Made by a program: the position numbers and the translations under genes. DNA of 64,000 nucleotides from Lucinisca nassula (taxonomy: Eukaryota; Mollusca; Bivalvia; Lucinida; Lucinidae): positions 89,564,651 through 89,628,650 of the forward strand of contig OY757026.1 in the NCBI GenBank assembly GCA_963580285.1. Reading direction: 5' to 3'. The notes beneath the pieces were generated by a model. It did not search any database. It was not told the DNA's origin and saw nothing but the letters and a program-made list of their open reading frames with translations. Numbering within the stretch: the first letter of the stretch is position 1; the number at the start of each line of letters is the position of its first letter. This document shows positions 33,503 through 42,520 of the stretch, piece by piece.

Positions 33503-33970
33503 ATGACAAGTACTGCTATGCTCGTTGGCGGTGCCTGGTGAACGCCCTAGCGTTTTCGGGATCGAACTACTTGTTCTCCATTTTGAAGAGCTCTGGCGTC
33601 GACGAAGAGCGCAAGCGTCACGATAAAGCAGTCGAACTGCTACAGGCTGCACAGGCAGAATGGTCTCGAAAACGGTCCGAGCGTATTGATTTCATCACTG
33701 AGGAACTCCGCCGCGAGGGGCAAGCCGTTTGAACCTTCAAAGACGTCGATGACGCGATGCGCCTGTATGTGCAGGTCGCCGGGGAAAACCTTGACCCCCT
33801 GGGGCCGTCGATGACGCAATGCGCCTGTATGTGCAGGTCGCCGGGCATAACCTTGACCCCCTTGGGCCCGAGCCCCAGCTCTCCGACTTTTACCACCCGA
33901 GTGACGACCAGAAAGACCGCGAGATTGCCTTCGTCATCCTGGGGATGGCCGCGATCGGCCTGGTAATTCC
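33503..33970 (+). pseudogene. Small viral protein with internal 62-bp duplication, copy 1
   Basis: ATG 33503 starts a frame broken near 33535. The main body, LVNALAFSGSNYLFSILKSS and a charged helix with KAVELLQAAQAEWSRKRSER, ends in TGA 33730-33732. The same frame goes on into DVDDAMRLYVQVAG, where a 62-bp unit is repeated in tandem (33746-33807 and 33808-33869), shifting the frame. It resumes with PQLSDFYHPSDDQKDREIAF and a hydrophobic end (VILGMAAIGLV). Copy 1 also lost ~21 bp after 33963 that copy 2 keeps (AYNLA). Role unknown; charged helix plus C-terminal hydrophobic segment. Confidence 0.5.
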
Positions 33971-34200
33971 GCAGCAGTTGTTTCCGTTAGAGACTTACCC
34001 GTTGCAAAGCAACGACAACAATAAATACATGGATCGGAAGTTGTCCATCCGCCTTGCGGATTATTATTACAGCCCTAAGAGTTACTGGCGGGGTCTTGAG
34101 GCCATAACGAAGCTGGCTTCTGCGGCTAAGACCTCAGAAGATGTGGCCCGAGCATGGTTGAAGAAGCAGGCCATCTGGCAGATCTACCTCGCCACCCCGC
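33971..34200 (+). pseudogene. Integrase N-terminal fragment (Polinton-like), copy 1
   Basis: Open frame with PQQLFPLETYPLQSNDNNKY, YYSPKSYWRGLEAITKLASA and TSEDVARAWLKKQAIWQIYL, stopping abruptly at about 34200 where polymerase sequence of the opposite strand begins. The helical block ending in W-Q-I-Y matches what I recall of the region just ahead of the DDE core in Polinton-type integrases (the F54H12.3-like group). No DDE residues remain. It is fused in frame with the preceding small gene. The identification is from motif memory only. Confidence 0.45.
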
Positions 34201-37200
34201 GCACTAGACGGCTCTTATGCACCTGGACTGCTGCAAGATCATCGTCGAAGATGTTGGCTCTGGCAAAGGCTGGGCTGGCGATGAGGCGCCTGAGTTTATC
34301 TTTCTCGTTGGCACGGACCAGCTTGTCGTCGACACGCCTGCGGAGGTTCTCCATCGTCTTGCGGAAGACCGAATGAGCTTGTAGAGATCCTTCTCAGAGT
34401 CATTGGTGGTCTTCTTCTGGAGCTCAGTATTCATCCGGATGTAGGGCTCCATCCAGGGGCTCTGCTGGAACCGGAGGGCACGATGAATCTTGGTCATACG
34501 CATACCCAGAGACATGTATAACTGGAGATTCCGATAGTGGAGCACGTAGCGGTCCTTGTCGCGGAGGTTGGGGACCAGCTTCTCGACCTCGGTAGGCGCC
34601 ACCCCAACGCCTTTAATAAGGTCGTGCTGATACTCCGACATCCACTCCTTCTGGACCACCATGCGCTCTGGAGCTTGCGGGTAGGCGTTGTGTACCTTGT
34701 GCAGCTCTGTTGGATACTCCAAATCCACCTCTAAGATGTAGCCATCTTGGCTATCTGCAGGTTGCTGTGCAATGGTTTTTGCGAACTGCTGGCATTCCGA
34801 TGCATCCACCCACCGAAAGCCTTCAGTTGAGAGATATTGATTCATAGCCGAACTATAAAGATTGTTCGCATCTAGGTAGAGGATGTTGCTACTAGACTTT
34901 TCTGGGTCATAATCCTCGACATGAGGATTGTTGGCCTTAGCATAGCGCTTTGAGACCATTGAGATGCCTCCACGCATCCCCTTCTCGATGAACAGGTGCT
35001 GGTCATAATCTGTGAGTAGCTGGAGCTCCACTCCTGTCTTCTTGAGAAGGGCGTCCCATGAATGCCCCGGGCTGGTGTAGTAGTGTGCTGGGTCTAAGCC
35101 ATACCGCGTCAGGCAGGTCTTTCGGAATTCCTCAAAGACATCTGCCAGCAGGAGAACATCTGTGCGATTGTAGAAGTCGTGGTAGTTCCCGAGGGTCCCA
35201 CACCCACAGACCTCCCATACTCTCTGCGCGTGGGCGTAGTCGTCGTCGCTGATGTGCTCGTCGGTGAGCTTGCTGTAGAATGCCTCTTTCGGAGGGAGCT
35301 TGGTCTCGGCGAAGCGATCCCAGGAGTCCATGTACTCGTAGGGGTAGACACCCTTCCGGGTCAAGAGCTGGAGCCTCTGCTGGTTTGGCTCGTAGTGGGA
35401 CGTGATCTGGAAAGCTCCAGGTTGGTTTGCCGCCATCAGCTTGTCAAGGGAAGCTAGCAGGAACTGGGCGCTATCGATGAAACGGAGCTGCCCGAGAGAG
35501 AAGGAGATGTATTTTTCTGTGTTGTTGGGGATGCAGGAGACGCTGCCTTCGACTTTCGAGATAGCCTGCATGAGCAGGTGGGAGTCGTACCCCCTGAGGT
35601 TGTGGAACACAACGAGAATGACGGTGGTCTTTGGGCTTAGCCTCAGCTTAAGGTTGAAGGCGTTGTGGACAGCCCCTCGATATTTACCTGTGATATGACA
35701 GTGGTCACCGTCTAGCGGTTTTTCGCATATATAGCAATTCGCGGCATTGTTATGGGCCCGACAGTCCTTTCATGTCATCCTTACTTTTTTAGGGTTGTCT
35801 AGTACGCTCTTAATCTCGCGCTCCTCCTCCTGGAGTGATTTTAAGAAGTGCTCTGCTGCATTTGGGCCGCGATACTCGACAGGCGGCTTTGTTGTTCCAT
35901 CACACCGCACCACGATATAGCAGTAGCTGCAAGCCTCATGTTGTTATGTTCGTTTGGTGTTGCTTTTTGCAGGATCGCTTTCGGGGCCCTCGATCTTGGT
36001 AGTGAGAGCCTCAAAGTCTGCATAGATGACGAATGGGGTTGGTTGTTGCTTGTGGTGGTTCTGGAAGGTGAGCTTGTTCTTACCCTCTTTTGGCATCCCC
36101 ACCCGGACAGCCGTCTGGCCGATGCCTTCGCACTCAAGCTTGTGGGCCTCCAGCAGGTCTTCACCCGTGTAGCCATGAAGACAGCGATCTCAGAAATGCT
36201 TCTTTTTTGGGTGCTTGCTCTGGTCAAATACATGTTAGAGGCGGTTGAGGTCGTTGATCCAGCTGTAGTGGAATTTACCGACCTTTTCGATCAGCATCAG
36301 GTTGATCCTTGGTATCTGTTGTGGCTGCTTGCTGAGGCGGTGGACGGTGATGCCCTTGTCCCAGCCAAAGACGTTGATGGCTAGGTTGTTCACGAGAGAT
36401 GGGTGTGGGGTTATCAATCCCTTCAAAGTTCAGACCATCATTGATAGGATACCAACTTGGTCTCTATGGGTTATGTGGTGGTGGCGGATTTGCCAGAGCC
36501 GCTCGGAGCGCCCATCGAAGGCAGTGGCCATCCCTGTTCTTCACGTTGATCACTGCCTTCTTAGAACTTACAGCTGCTGGGAGTGGGATGTAGGACCCAC
36601 CCCGAAGAGGCTGACGTCTGGCAATGTCCAGCCAAAGGGTCTGTACCTGATCTTCAACCCAGCCAGACCCTCTCTGTGTCCACTTTTCGAGTGTTTCTTG
36701 GATCTGAGGGAAGGTTTTATCGAGAGCCCCCTTGATTTAACTGGCCAGGAGTAGGTCCTCCTGTTTGTGGCGCAGCACGGGGGTTGTGTACTCCTTACTA
36801 CCGTCTGGGCTGTCCTTCCGAAGCCGAACCTGGAGAGACAACGGGAACTTCACGCCACCAAGAGCATCGATCTCTTCATCGAGCTTGCTACTGATTTGGG
36901 GCACCACAGCCTCGAGGAAAGTCCTTGGGTCTGCACTATGAGGATTATTGGCAGGCACGTCCATCTGCCAGCCCCTCAGGAAGTCGCCAATGACCCATGG
37001 GGTCTGACTGAAGACTAGCTTTTCTTTTATCTGCTCAGATCACATCCTGATACTCCTTTACGGATCTCAGGACTTTCTTGCGGGAAATAGGGTCAAATTC
37101 AATGGCCTTTATCTTGGCGGCCTTCTTTTTGCGTGGTGGTTGGGTAGGTCGATATTTTTCAGGCTGTAAGGGCTTTAACAAGCGCCCTTTGACAGAATCT

Positions 37201-37304
37201 GGGATAAGCTCATCCAAGATGTTTTGAACCACATGATGGAGAGTCGAATTATTATCAGGTATTTCTGCCAGTAACTGCTCTTTGTATTCATCCATAGTAG
37301 CCAT
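34201..37304 (-). pseudogene. Protein-primed family B DNA polymerase, disrupted, copy 1
   Basis: Replicative polymerase of this element class. It starts at ATG 37304 (MATMDEYKEQLLAEIPDNN, open to 37035) and continues in shifting frames through 36964-36737 and the exonuclease region, where YADFEAL (about 36005, Exo I D-x-E) is visible. The long frame 35610-34204 (468 codons) begins with FHNLRGYDSHLL (Exo II) and has YNRTDVLLLAD at 147-157 (Exo III Y-x3-D) and polymerase motif A LYLDANNLYSSAM around 244-256. A 7-bp loss near 34374 shifts the frame inside motif B. The C-terminus ends at about 34200, before motif C (D-T-D-S), which is absent. In-frame TAA at 36737-36739 and at least three frameshifts. 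Non-functional. Confidence 0.85.
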
Positions 37305-37463
37305 AATTCATATATGTATGTATTGAACTTGTCTGTTATTGAAAATTGTCCTGGAAAGTCGTCTGGCTTCTTTTTTGGAAAGAATAGCGATAGCGCTTCT
37401 TGTGGTAGTACTGATTATAGACGGTAGTAGCGCCGCATGGTTTACACAGCTTACGGGACGTCT

Positions 37464-37604
37464 TCACAGCCACCCTACAACCCTGACAGATCCAGAGACC
37501 CAACCTCTGGAGATAGCAGCGTTGTGGATATCACAGTAGGTTCCTCGACATCTCTTCCCACAAGCTTCACTTGTACCGATCTTGATCCATGTAAAGTCCT
37601 GCAT
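37464..37604 (-). CDS. Small Cys-rich ORF upstream of the polymerase, copy 1
   Basis: Minus-strand ATG 37604-37602, 46 codons: MQDFTWIKIGTSEACGKRCR then GTYCDIHNAA. The C-x3-C-x4-C-x2-H spacing suggests a small metal-binding fold. Beyond the stop another frame adds a C-K-P-C pair, so the gene may be longer and frameshifted. Copy 2 (60697-60837) differs only at one or two codons. Its place, divergent from host flank and ahead of the polymerase, hints at an element gene; no function is known to me. Confidence 0.35.
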   Translation of the reverse strand: MQDFTWIKIGTSEACGKRCRGTYCDIHNAAISRGWVSGSVRVVGWL

Positions 37605-37763
37605 TGTGTTTCCCTTTATGAGTCTATATATTAAAGTATTGTCTAAATAAAACGACTACCTCAGAGCCTTCCTCCAACGGCAGCTATACACTTGTTTGCG
37701 CTGGGCATCCCGCCCGGTGGGGCCCACCTGGGGGATGGGGCGGGCCCTACCGGGTTGGTGCGA

Positions 37764-38190
37764 GGGACGCGAGGGGGATAGTTTTGGTGTAATTGTTTTG
37801 GGTTTGGGAGTCTTAAATTGCTGAATGGAGCTTGTCTCGGTGGGAGATGTTTGGGTGTTGGGAGGCTTTATTTGCTGAATGGAGCGTCTGAATAAATTCT
37901 ATGCCAGAAACTCGGGACGCGAGGGGAATAGTTGTGTGGAATTGTTTTTGGTTTGGGAGACTTAAATTGCTGAATGGAGCTTGTCTCGGTGGGAGATGTT
38001 TGGGTGTTGGGAGGCTTTATTTGCTGAATGGAGCGTCTGAATAAATTCTGCGCCAGAAACCCGGGACGCGAGGGGGATAGTTGGGTGTAATTGTTTTGGG
38101 TTTGGGAGACTTAAATTGCTGAATGGAGCTTGTCTCTGTGGTAGATGTTTGGGTGTTGCTGAATGGAGCGTCTGAATAAATTCTGTGTCA
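37764..38190 (+). repeat. 150-bp satellite, three units (copy 1)
   Basis: Units start with 'gggacgcgagg' at 37764, 37914 and 38063 and contain 'ttaaattgctgaatggagct', 'gagatgtttgggtgttggga' and 'ggagcgtctgaataaattct'. Copy 2 has four units. The last unit is shortened in both copies. Confidence 0.9.
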
Positions 38191-38212
38191 GAACCTACAT
38201 AGTAAATACTAC

Positions 38213-38416
38213 TAGATGAAATGACACCTCAAGCCCTACCGCCCGAACAAACGAATAGGGATTATGTGCAGGGATGGTATGACTCGAACCTTTCCACTTG
38301 AAGAGACTTTTTTTACCTTATAAACGGTTTACCAATACTCGTATGCGGTCGGTTTCGGCTCTGCATGGAAGCATCATGCAGCCTAATCTATTTCACCAAG
38401 CTCAGATGGGCGGGGC
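38213..38416 (-). mobile_element. SINE-A-related fragment, diverged (duplicated at 61597-61800)
   Basis: 'gatgaaatgacacctcaagc', 'ggtatgactcgaacc', 'tgcatggaagcatcatgcag' and 'agctcagatgggcggggccc'. The 3' tail is absent. Confidence 0.7.
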
Positions 38417-38475
38417 CCTCGATAAACGGTTTCCAAAATAAGTGACGTTTATTATCTGAACCTGATCAGAAGCAA

Positions 38476-38500
38476 AAAAAAAAAAAAAAAAAAAAAAAAA
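38476..38500 (+). repeat. Poly-A run
   Basis: About 25 A here against about 21 at 61858-61878 in copy 2. It is followed by a pogo-like MITE end fragment at 38550-38650 ('gtcgaacctcaatggctcaa'). Confidence 0.8.
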
Positions 38501-38686
38501 TGTTAAACTGTAGGTCAATAGGTAAACAAAGGCATTTTTCACTATTCCACTATAAGTCGAACCTCAATGGCTCAAACACCTTTGAGATCACGAAAATCTG
38601 TTCGAGACAGCAGGGGTCGTTCGAGCCACTGAGGGTTTCGGCCAGGAGGCATAACGGAGTTAATGTTAATTTTGGGACATTTTTCC

Positions 38687-38967
38687 ATCACGAAAACACG
38701 CCTATATAATTTTGACCCCCTTGAACCCCACTTGTATATAGTAAAACTGCGGTTTCCGGAGGTATACCTTATGTTTCTTATTTCTGCTCTAATATATAGA
38801 TTGTGGGTACTCATTAGAACCGCCTCGATGAGGCGGTTCTAACGAGTGCCCACAATCTATATTTTGAGCAGAAATAAGAAAAATATCACCATTTTTCATC
38901 CTAAAATTTTCATTTTTTTCGGCGATAAAGGTGGCAATGTATTTGTATAGGCGTGTTTGCGTAATGG
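38687..38967 (+). mobile_element. CP-MITE, well preserved (duplicated at 62045-62325)
   Basis: Ends 'cacgaaaacacgcctatata' and 'tataggcgtgtttgcgtaat'; central palindrome 'ctcattagaaccgcctcgat' / 'gaggcggttctaacgagtgc' in full. Confidence 0.9.
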
Positions 38968-38984
38968 GTGTTCACCCATGTGAC

Positions 38985-39243
38985 ATAGTGCATTTTTCAG
39001 ATCTCCAAAATGGCAACTTTTCTTATGAAAGTCCGTGATATTTTTTCTTATCAATGCTCAAAACATAGGTTGTGGGTGCTCGTTAGAACCGCCTCATTGA
39101 GGCGGTTCTAACTAGTACCCACAACCTATATCTTGGGACTAGAAATAAAAAAAAAAAAATAATGTATACCCGATAAACCCCAGTTTTCTCAATATAAAGT
39201 GGGGTTTGGGGGGTCTTCATTTCACGGACTTGTTCCCGTGATG
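38985..39243 (-). mobile_element. CP-MITE subfamily 2 (duplicated at 62340-62610)
   Basis: Same central palindrome ('gctcgttagaaccgcctcat') but with different ends: 'ttcacggacttgttcccgtg' on one side and 'agtgcatttttcagatctcc' on the other. Confidence 0.8.
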
Positions 39244-39373
39244 CAAAATAAAAATACATGATGTGTGTACTTACTAGAACGCCTCAACGAGTCGATTCTA
39301 ATGAGCAAACACACGGCGCACATTTGGAAGCTAAATGCCGCATCGGACCCTGAAAACATTATTACTATGGATT

Positions 39374-39600
39374 ATTATTAACCCATTCAGTTCCAGAAAC
39401 CTCAAAACGAGTACCCTGGCAAACAGTGCAGGCCCAGATCAGACGCCGCAGAACGCGGCATCTGATCAGGGCCGTTTGCAAAAAGTTAAGCCATGTTATG
39501 AATAAATCTTGATGAAAACACAACCTGACACCTCTAAATTTTGAAATGGACTCCTGCTGTATATAAGTAGGAAGATTCCATTTGGTACAAAAAGTATTAA
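39374..39600 (+). mobile_element. piggyBac-like MITE, related to 23226-23445, 3' end eroded (duplicated at 63057-63287)
   Basis: Starts TTAACCCATTCAG; carries the hairpin 'agatcagacgccgcagaac' / 'gcggcatctgatcaggg' and 'gaagattccatttggtac'. The right TTAA end is not recognisable. Confidence 0.65.
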
Positions 39601-39789
39601 AGTTTCACTTACGATTCCGAAGGCAACTTTTGACGAACACGCCCCAAAACACCGCATAAACTCTTCAAATGCGACCGTAGAACAAACATGGCCGTTGTAA
39701 GCAACGACGTCGGTTCCGCAATGATGCTTGAAATTTTACGTAAAATGCAACGTCTAGGGCGACAACGTTTTGTTGTTCGACGTAACCAA
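39601..39789. other. Unassigned sequence between MITEs
   Basis: Identical open frames in both copies on the minus strand ('ATGGGG' start within the MITE) are not convincing as genes; the end reads into the MITE at 39790. Confidence 0.3.
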
Positions 39790-40060
39790 CACGAAAACAC
39801 GCCTATATAATTTTGACCCCTCTCGAACCCCACTTTTATATAGTAAAAATGGGGTTTACAGGGGTAAACCTTATTTTTCTTATTTCTGCTCTAAATTATA
39901 GAGTAAGGGTACTCGTTAGAACCGCCTCGATGAGGCGGTTCTTACGAGTATCCACAATCTATATTTTGAGCAGAAATAAGAAAAATACCCCAATGTTTCA
40001 TCTTAATTTTTTCATTTTTTCGCCGATAAAGGTTACAATGTATAGGAGTTTTTTCATGAT
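39790..40060 (+). mobile_element. CP-MITE (duplicated at 63470-63742)
   Basis: Ends 'cacgaaaacacgcctatata' and 'gtataggagttttttcatga'; palindrome 'actcgttagaaccgcctcga' / 'tgaggcggttcttacgagta'. Confidence 0.9.
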
Positions 40061-40195
40061 GGTAAACAAAGCAAGGCCCGTAGTTCAAAACCCATGTTCA
40101 AACAGCGAGTGAATTTAATGATTTGAACATATATTTTTTTTTTTTTCGTTTAAACATGGATTCAGGCCCATTAAAGAATAGCTTCTTTGCACATA

Positions 40196-40542
40196 CAGTC
40201 GAACTTCAATGGCTCAAACACCTTTGGGACCTCGAAAATCTGTTCGAGACAGAGGTATTTGGAGCCACTGAGGTTAATGTCAGGAGGCATAACGAGATAC
40301 TTTAAGACATCTTTTCGGTGTTTTATAATGAAAAATGTATGCTGTATGTACTCATTAGAATCACCTCATCGAGGCGATTCTAATGAGTACACACAGCATA
40401 CATTTGCTAGCTAAAAGACTAAAATCTCCTCAGTTATCTTCCACTATTTCTTATGTAGAGGATTTCGCTAGGGGCTCAAGAATGGGTTCGACACATCCAT
40501 GGTAAACGAGCCATCGGTGTTCGAGCCATCGAAGTTCTACTG
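40196..40542. mobile_element. 347-bp pogo/Tigger-like MITE, present only in copy 1
   Basis: Termini 'cagtcgaacttcaatggctc' and 'gagccatcgaagttctactg' are inverted and flanked by TA (40194-40195 and 40543-40544), as in Tc1/mariner/pogo elements. It contains a nested 80-bp hairpin (40329-40410: 'gtactcattagaatcacctc' / 'gaggcgattctaatgagtac'). Copy 2 lacks the element but keeps three extra bases at the site. Confidence 0.85.
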
Positions 40543-40544
40543 TA

Positions 40545-40860
40545 GTATTTAATGCAAGAATGTATGTTTTAGTCCTAATAGAATTTTCACGATGATCTAT
40601 AGGTTATGGGAATCTTTCCACTACCAAAGTACGAAAACAATCTGAAAAGGGTGAGTTACCACATGATTGATAAATTAATATATAAACATTATTTTTCCAG
40701 TTTACTGGCTACATATTTCTTTGGATGGCAAAACAGCTTAATGAATGATATAATGATTATGTCAAACACGGATATACCCTTTGATAAAATCTGCCTTTTA
40801 GTTTCGTAAACAAGTTTTTACAATTTCCATTGCAAACCACAAAAATACAGTGTATTTAAT
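40545..40860. other. No gene seen
   Basis: The last part that can be matched to copy 2 inside this window ends near 40660. Confidence 0.35.
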
Positions 40861-41339
40861 TTGATACCCCACCACACAATAGTGGTGGCGTATTATGTTT
40901 TACTTTCAAGTGTCCGTCCGTTCGTCCGTACGTCCGTCGGCCCGCACCATTTTAGATCGATAACTCAGGTAAATTTTCACGTATCGCCTTTTTTTTTTTT
41001 TTTTGTTAAATTTGCATACACATTTATACTGGGAATGTGTGGTTTGGGATTGTTGTTGGGCAAAATCCGATAACATTTGACAGTTATGGCCCTTGTCAGT
41101 TCCAAATACATGTAAGTAGTTTTTGGGAGTTTCCGATCGATAACTTGAGCATCTTTTTGACGGATTTTCTTCAATTTTGTGTATGCATTGGTATTAGTGA
41201 TGTGTGGTTTGGGGTTGTTATTGGGCAAAGTTTGGACTCTTATTTCGTTACTAAATGGAAAATATTGCTGAAACTTCACAGACATATGGACTACTAAAGG
41301 AGGCTTGTTTGGGATTGATAGTGGGCAAAATGTATTAAA
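40861..41339 (+). repeat. Tandem-unit element with 5' hairpin
   Basis: Opens 'accccaccacacaatagtgg' (hairpin ccacca/tggtgg) and a GTCC-rich tract, then two ~170-bp units with 'gtgtggtttggggttgttat' and 'gatcgataac'. The layout resembles the HINE-like elements, but the 3' terminus is not identified. Confidence 0.5.
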
Positions 41340-41960
41340 AATTGACAGAGTTACGAGGGGCGTTTGGAAAAGTTTTAATAGTGGGCGCGGCTTGTAAATA
41401 TAAGGCAGCTGGTCAAAACTAACTAGTGGAGTCCCTCAAAGTATTCTCCCTTGACCCGTACGCCTTTTTTCCAGTCGTTTTATCTACTCAGAAAATGAAT
41501 TTTTGAAGTCCTTTAGGGGTATATTGTTTATACACTGAGCCAGTAAAGTTTTAATGTTGAACTCCTCATCACGAGAACAAGTCCGTGAAATGAACAGCCC
41601 CTTAAACCCCACTTAATATATAGAAAACTGGGGTTTACGGGGGTATACACTATTTTTCATATTTCTGCTCTAAGACATAGGTTGTGGGTACTCGTTAGAA
41701 CCGCCTCAATGAGGCGGTTCTAACGAGCACCCATAACCTATGTTTGCAGTATAAATAAGAAAAATATCTCAGATTTTCATCAGAAAAGTAGCCATTTTGG
41801 AAATGTGAAAAAAATGCACTATTGCGCCCGGTTATGTTATCGTGATGTCCAAGTATTCGATCACCACGGCTGATCTGTGTGGAGGAGCATTATTATGAAG
41901 AAAATATGGACCACGTACCCCTGCACGTGGGCGCTTTGCAACATAGTGGTCCACCACAGC
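41340..41960 (-). pseudogene. Mariner-like transposase C-terminal fragment, split by a MITE
   Basis: Minus strand 41960-41860 reads AVVDHYVAKRPRAGVRGPYF then LHNNAPPHRSAVVIEYL. The L-H-D-N-A-x-P-H motif of mariner transposases is visible, with the catalytic Asp replaced by Asn. The frame resumes beyond the MITE (41570-41855) at 41530-41400 with weak similarity to the family's C-terminus (RLEKRRTGQG). The element's end is 'aaaacttttccaaacgcccc' near 41357. The N-terminal half is missing. Dead. Confidence 0.65.
41570..41855 (+). mobile_element. CP-MITE subfamily 2, inserted in the mariner fragment
   Basis: Left end 'cacgagaacaagtccgtgaa'; palindrome 'actcgttagaaccgcctcaa' / 'tgaggcggttctaacgagca'; right end 'cccggttatgttatcgtgat'. 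Confidence 0.85.
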
Positions 41961-42009
41961 AGAAAGATTTTTTTTTATTTATAAAATGATCCTGTGGACT
42001 TAAATCGAT

Positions 42010-42225
42010 TTTACGTGATTTTTATATCGTAGTAAAACTGGTGTTTACAGGGGTGCACTTGTGTACTCGTTAGAACCGCCTCGATGAGGCGGTTCTAACG
42101 AGTACTCACGATCTATAATTTGAGCAGAAATAAGAAAAAAATCACACTATTTCATCTGAAAATTTTCGTTTTTTATTTTCGGCGGTAAATTTTCAAATGC
42201 ATTTGTATTAGCATGTTTTCGTAAT
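42010..42225 (+). mobile_element. CP-MITE, left end truncated
   Basis: Perfect palindrome core 'actcgttagaaccgcctcga' / 'tgaggcggttctaacgagta'; right end 'attagcatgttttcgtaatg'. Confidence 0.8.
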
Positions 42226-42339
42226 GAATAGCTATTAAACAAGGTGTAAATAATTTAGATAGATTGTTGTACACGAACTAGAACTGGCCATTAGAAAAAA
42301 CATGTCCGTAAGAAATAATGGCGTCCAACATGGTGTCAG

Positions 42340-42520
42340 AAAATGATAAATATTAGGTAAAAATTATAACTATTATTTCTGCTTTCAACATAGATTGTGG
42401 GTGCTCGTTAGAACCGCCTCAATGAGGCGTTTCTAACGAGTACCCACAATCTATGTTTTTGAGCAAAAATAAGACAGTTAGTGTATACCCCACTAAACCC
42501 CATTTTCTCTGATGTATAAG
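42340..42520 (-). mobile_element. CP-MITE, internal part
   Basis: 'gctcgttagaaccgcctcaa' / 'tgaggcgtttctaacgagta'; followed by 'tataccccactaaaccccat'. Termini are lost. Confidence 0.75.

Larger units (their letters stand above)
30957..37660. mobile_element. Degenerate Polinton/Maverick-like (adintovirus-like) endogenous viral element, copy 1
   Basis: Plus-strand capsid-ATPase-membrane proteins-integrase block converging on a minus-strand protein-primed DNA polymerase. This gene set is known from Polintons, polintoviruses and adintoviruses. GC content is visibly higher than in the flanks. No terminal inverted repeats could be found: the left end starts inside the capsid gene, and the right side runs into a 150-bp satellite. 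The element has lost the capsid N-terminus, any protease and penton gene, most of the integrase and the polymerase C-terminus. All remaining genes are broken, so it is an inactive fossil. Confidence 0.75.
20746..40660 (+). repeat. Large direct duplication, copy 1
   Basis: From 'ttgattgtcgagcgtcc' at 20746 the sequence matches 48252 onward in the same order to the end of the window. The last window bases ('aaagggtgagttacc') correspond to about 40660. If the duplication is tandem, the unit is 20746-48251 (~27.5 kb) and copy 2 runs off the window. Private features of copy 1: MITE 23226-23445, insertion 23959-29278 and MITE 40196-40542. Confidence 0.9.

Noticed and set aside
34537..36754. Several plus-strand open frames of 65-178 codons
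   Set aside because: They lie antisense to the disrupted polymerase, whose motifs (Exo, motif A) are in the minus-strand frames.
32036..37304. Genetic-code reassignment of TAA in the viral element
   Set aside because: Frameshifts, TGA stops and large deletions are present as well, so ordinary pseudogene decay explains the stops.
30957..38190. Terminal inverted repeats of the viral fossil
   Set aside because: Comparison of 30660-30960 with the reverse complement of 37600-38200 showed no match; the ends appear to be lost.
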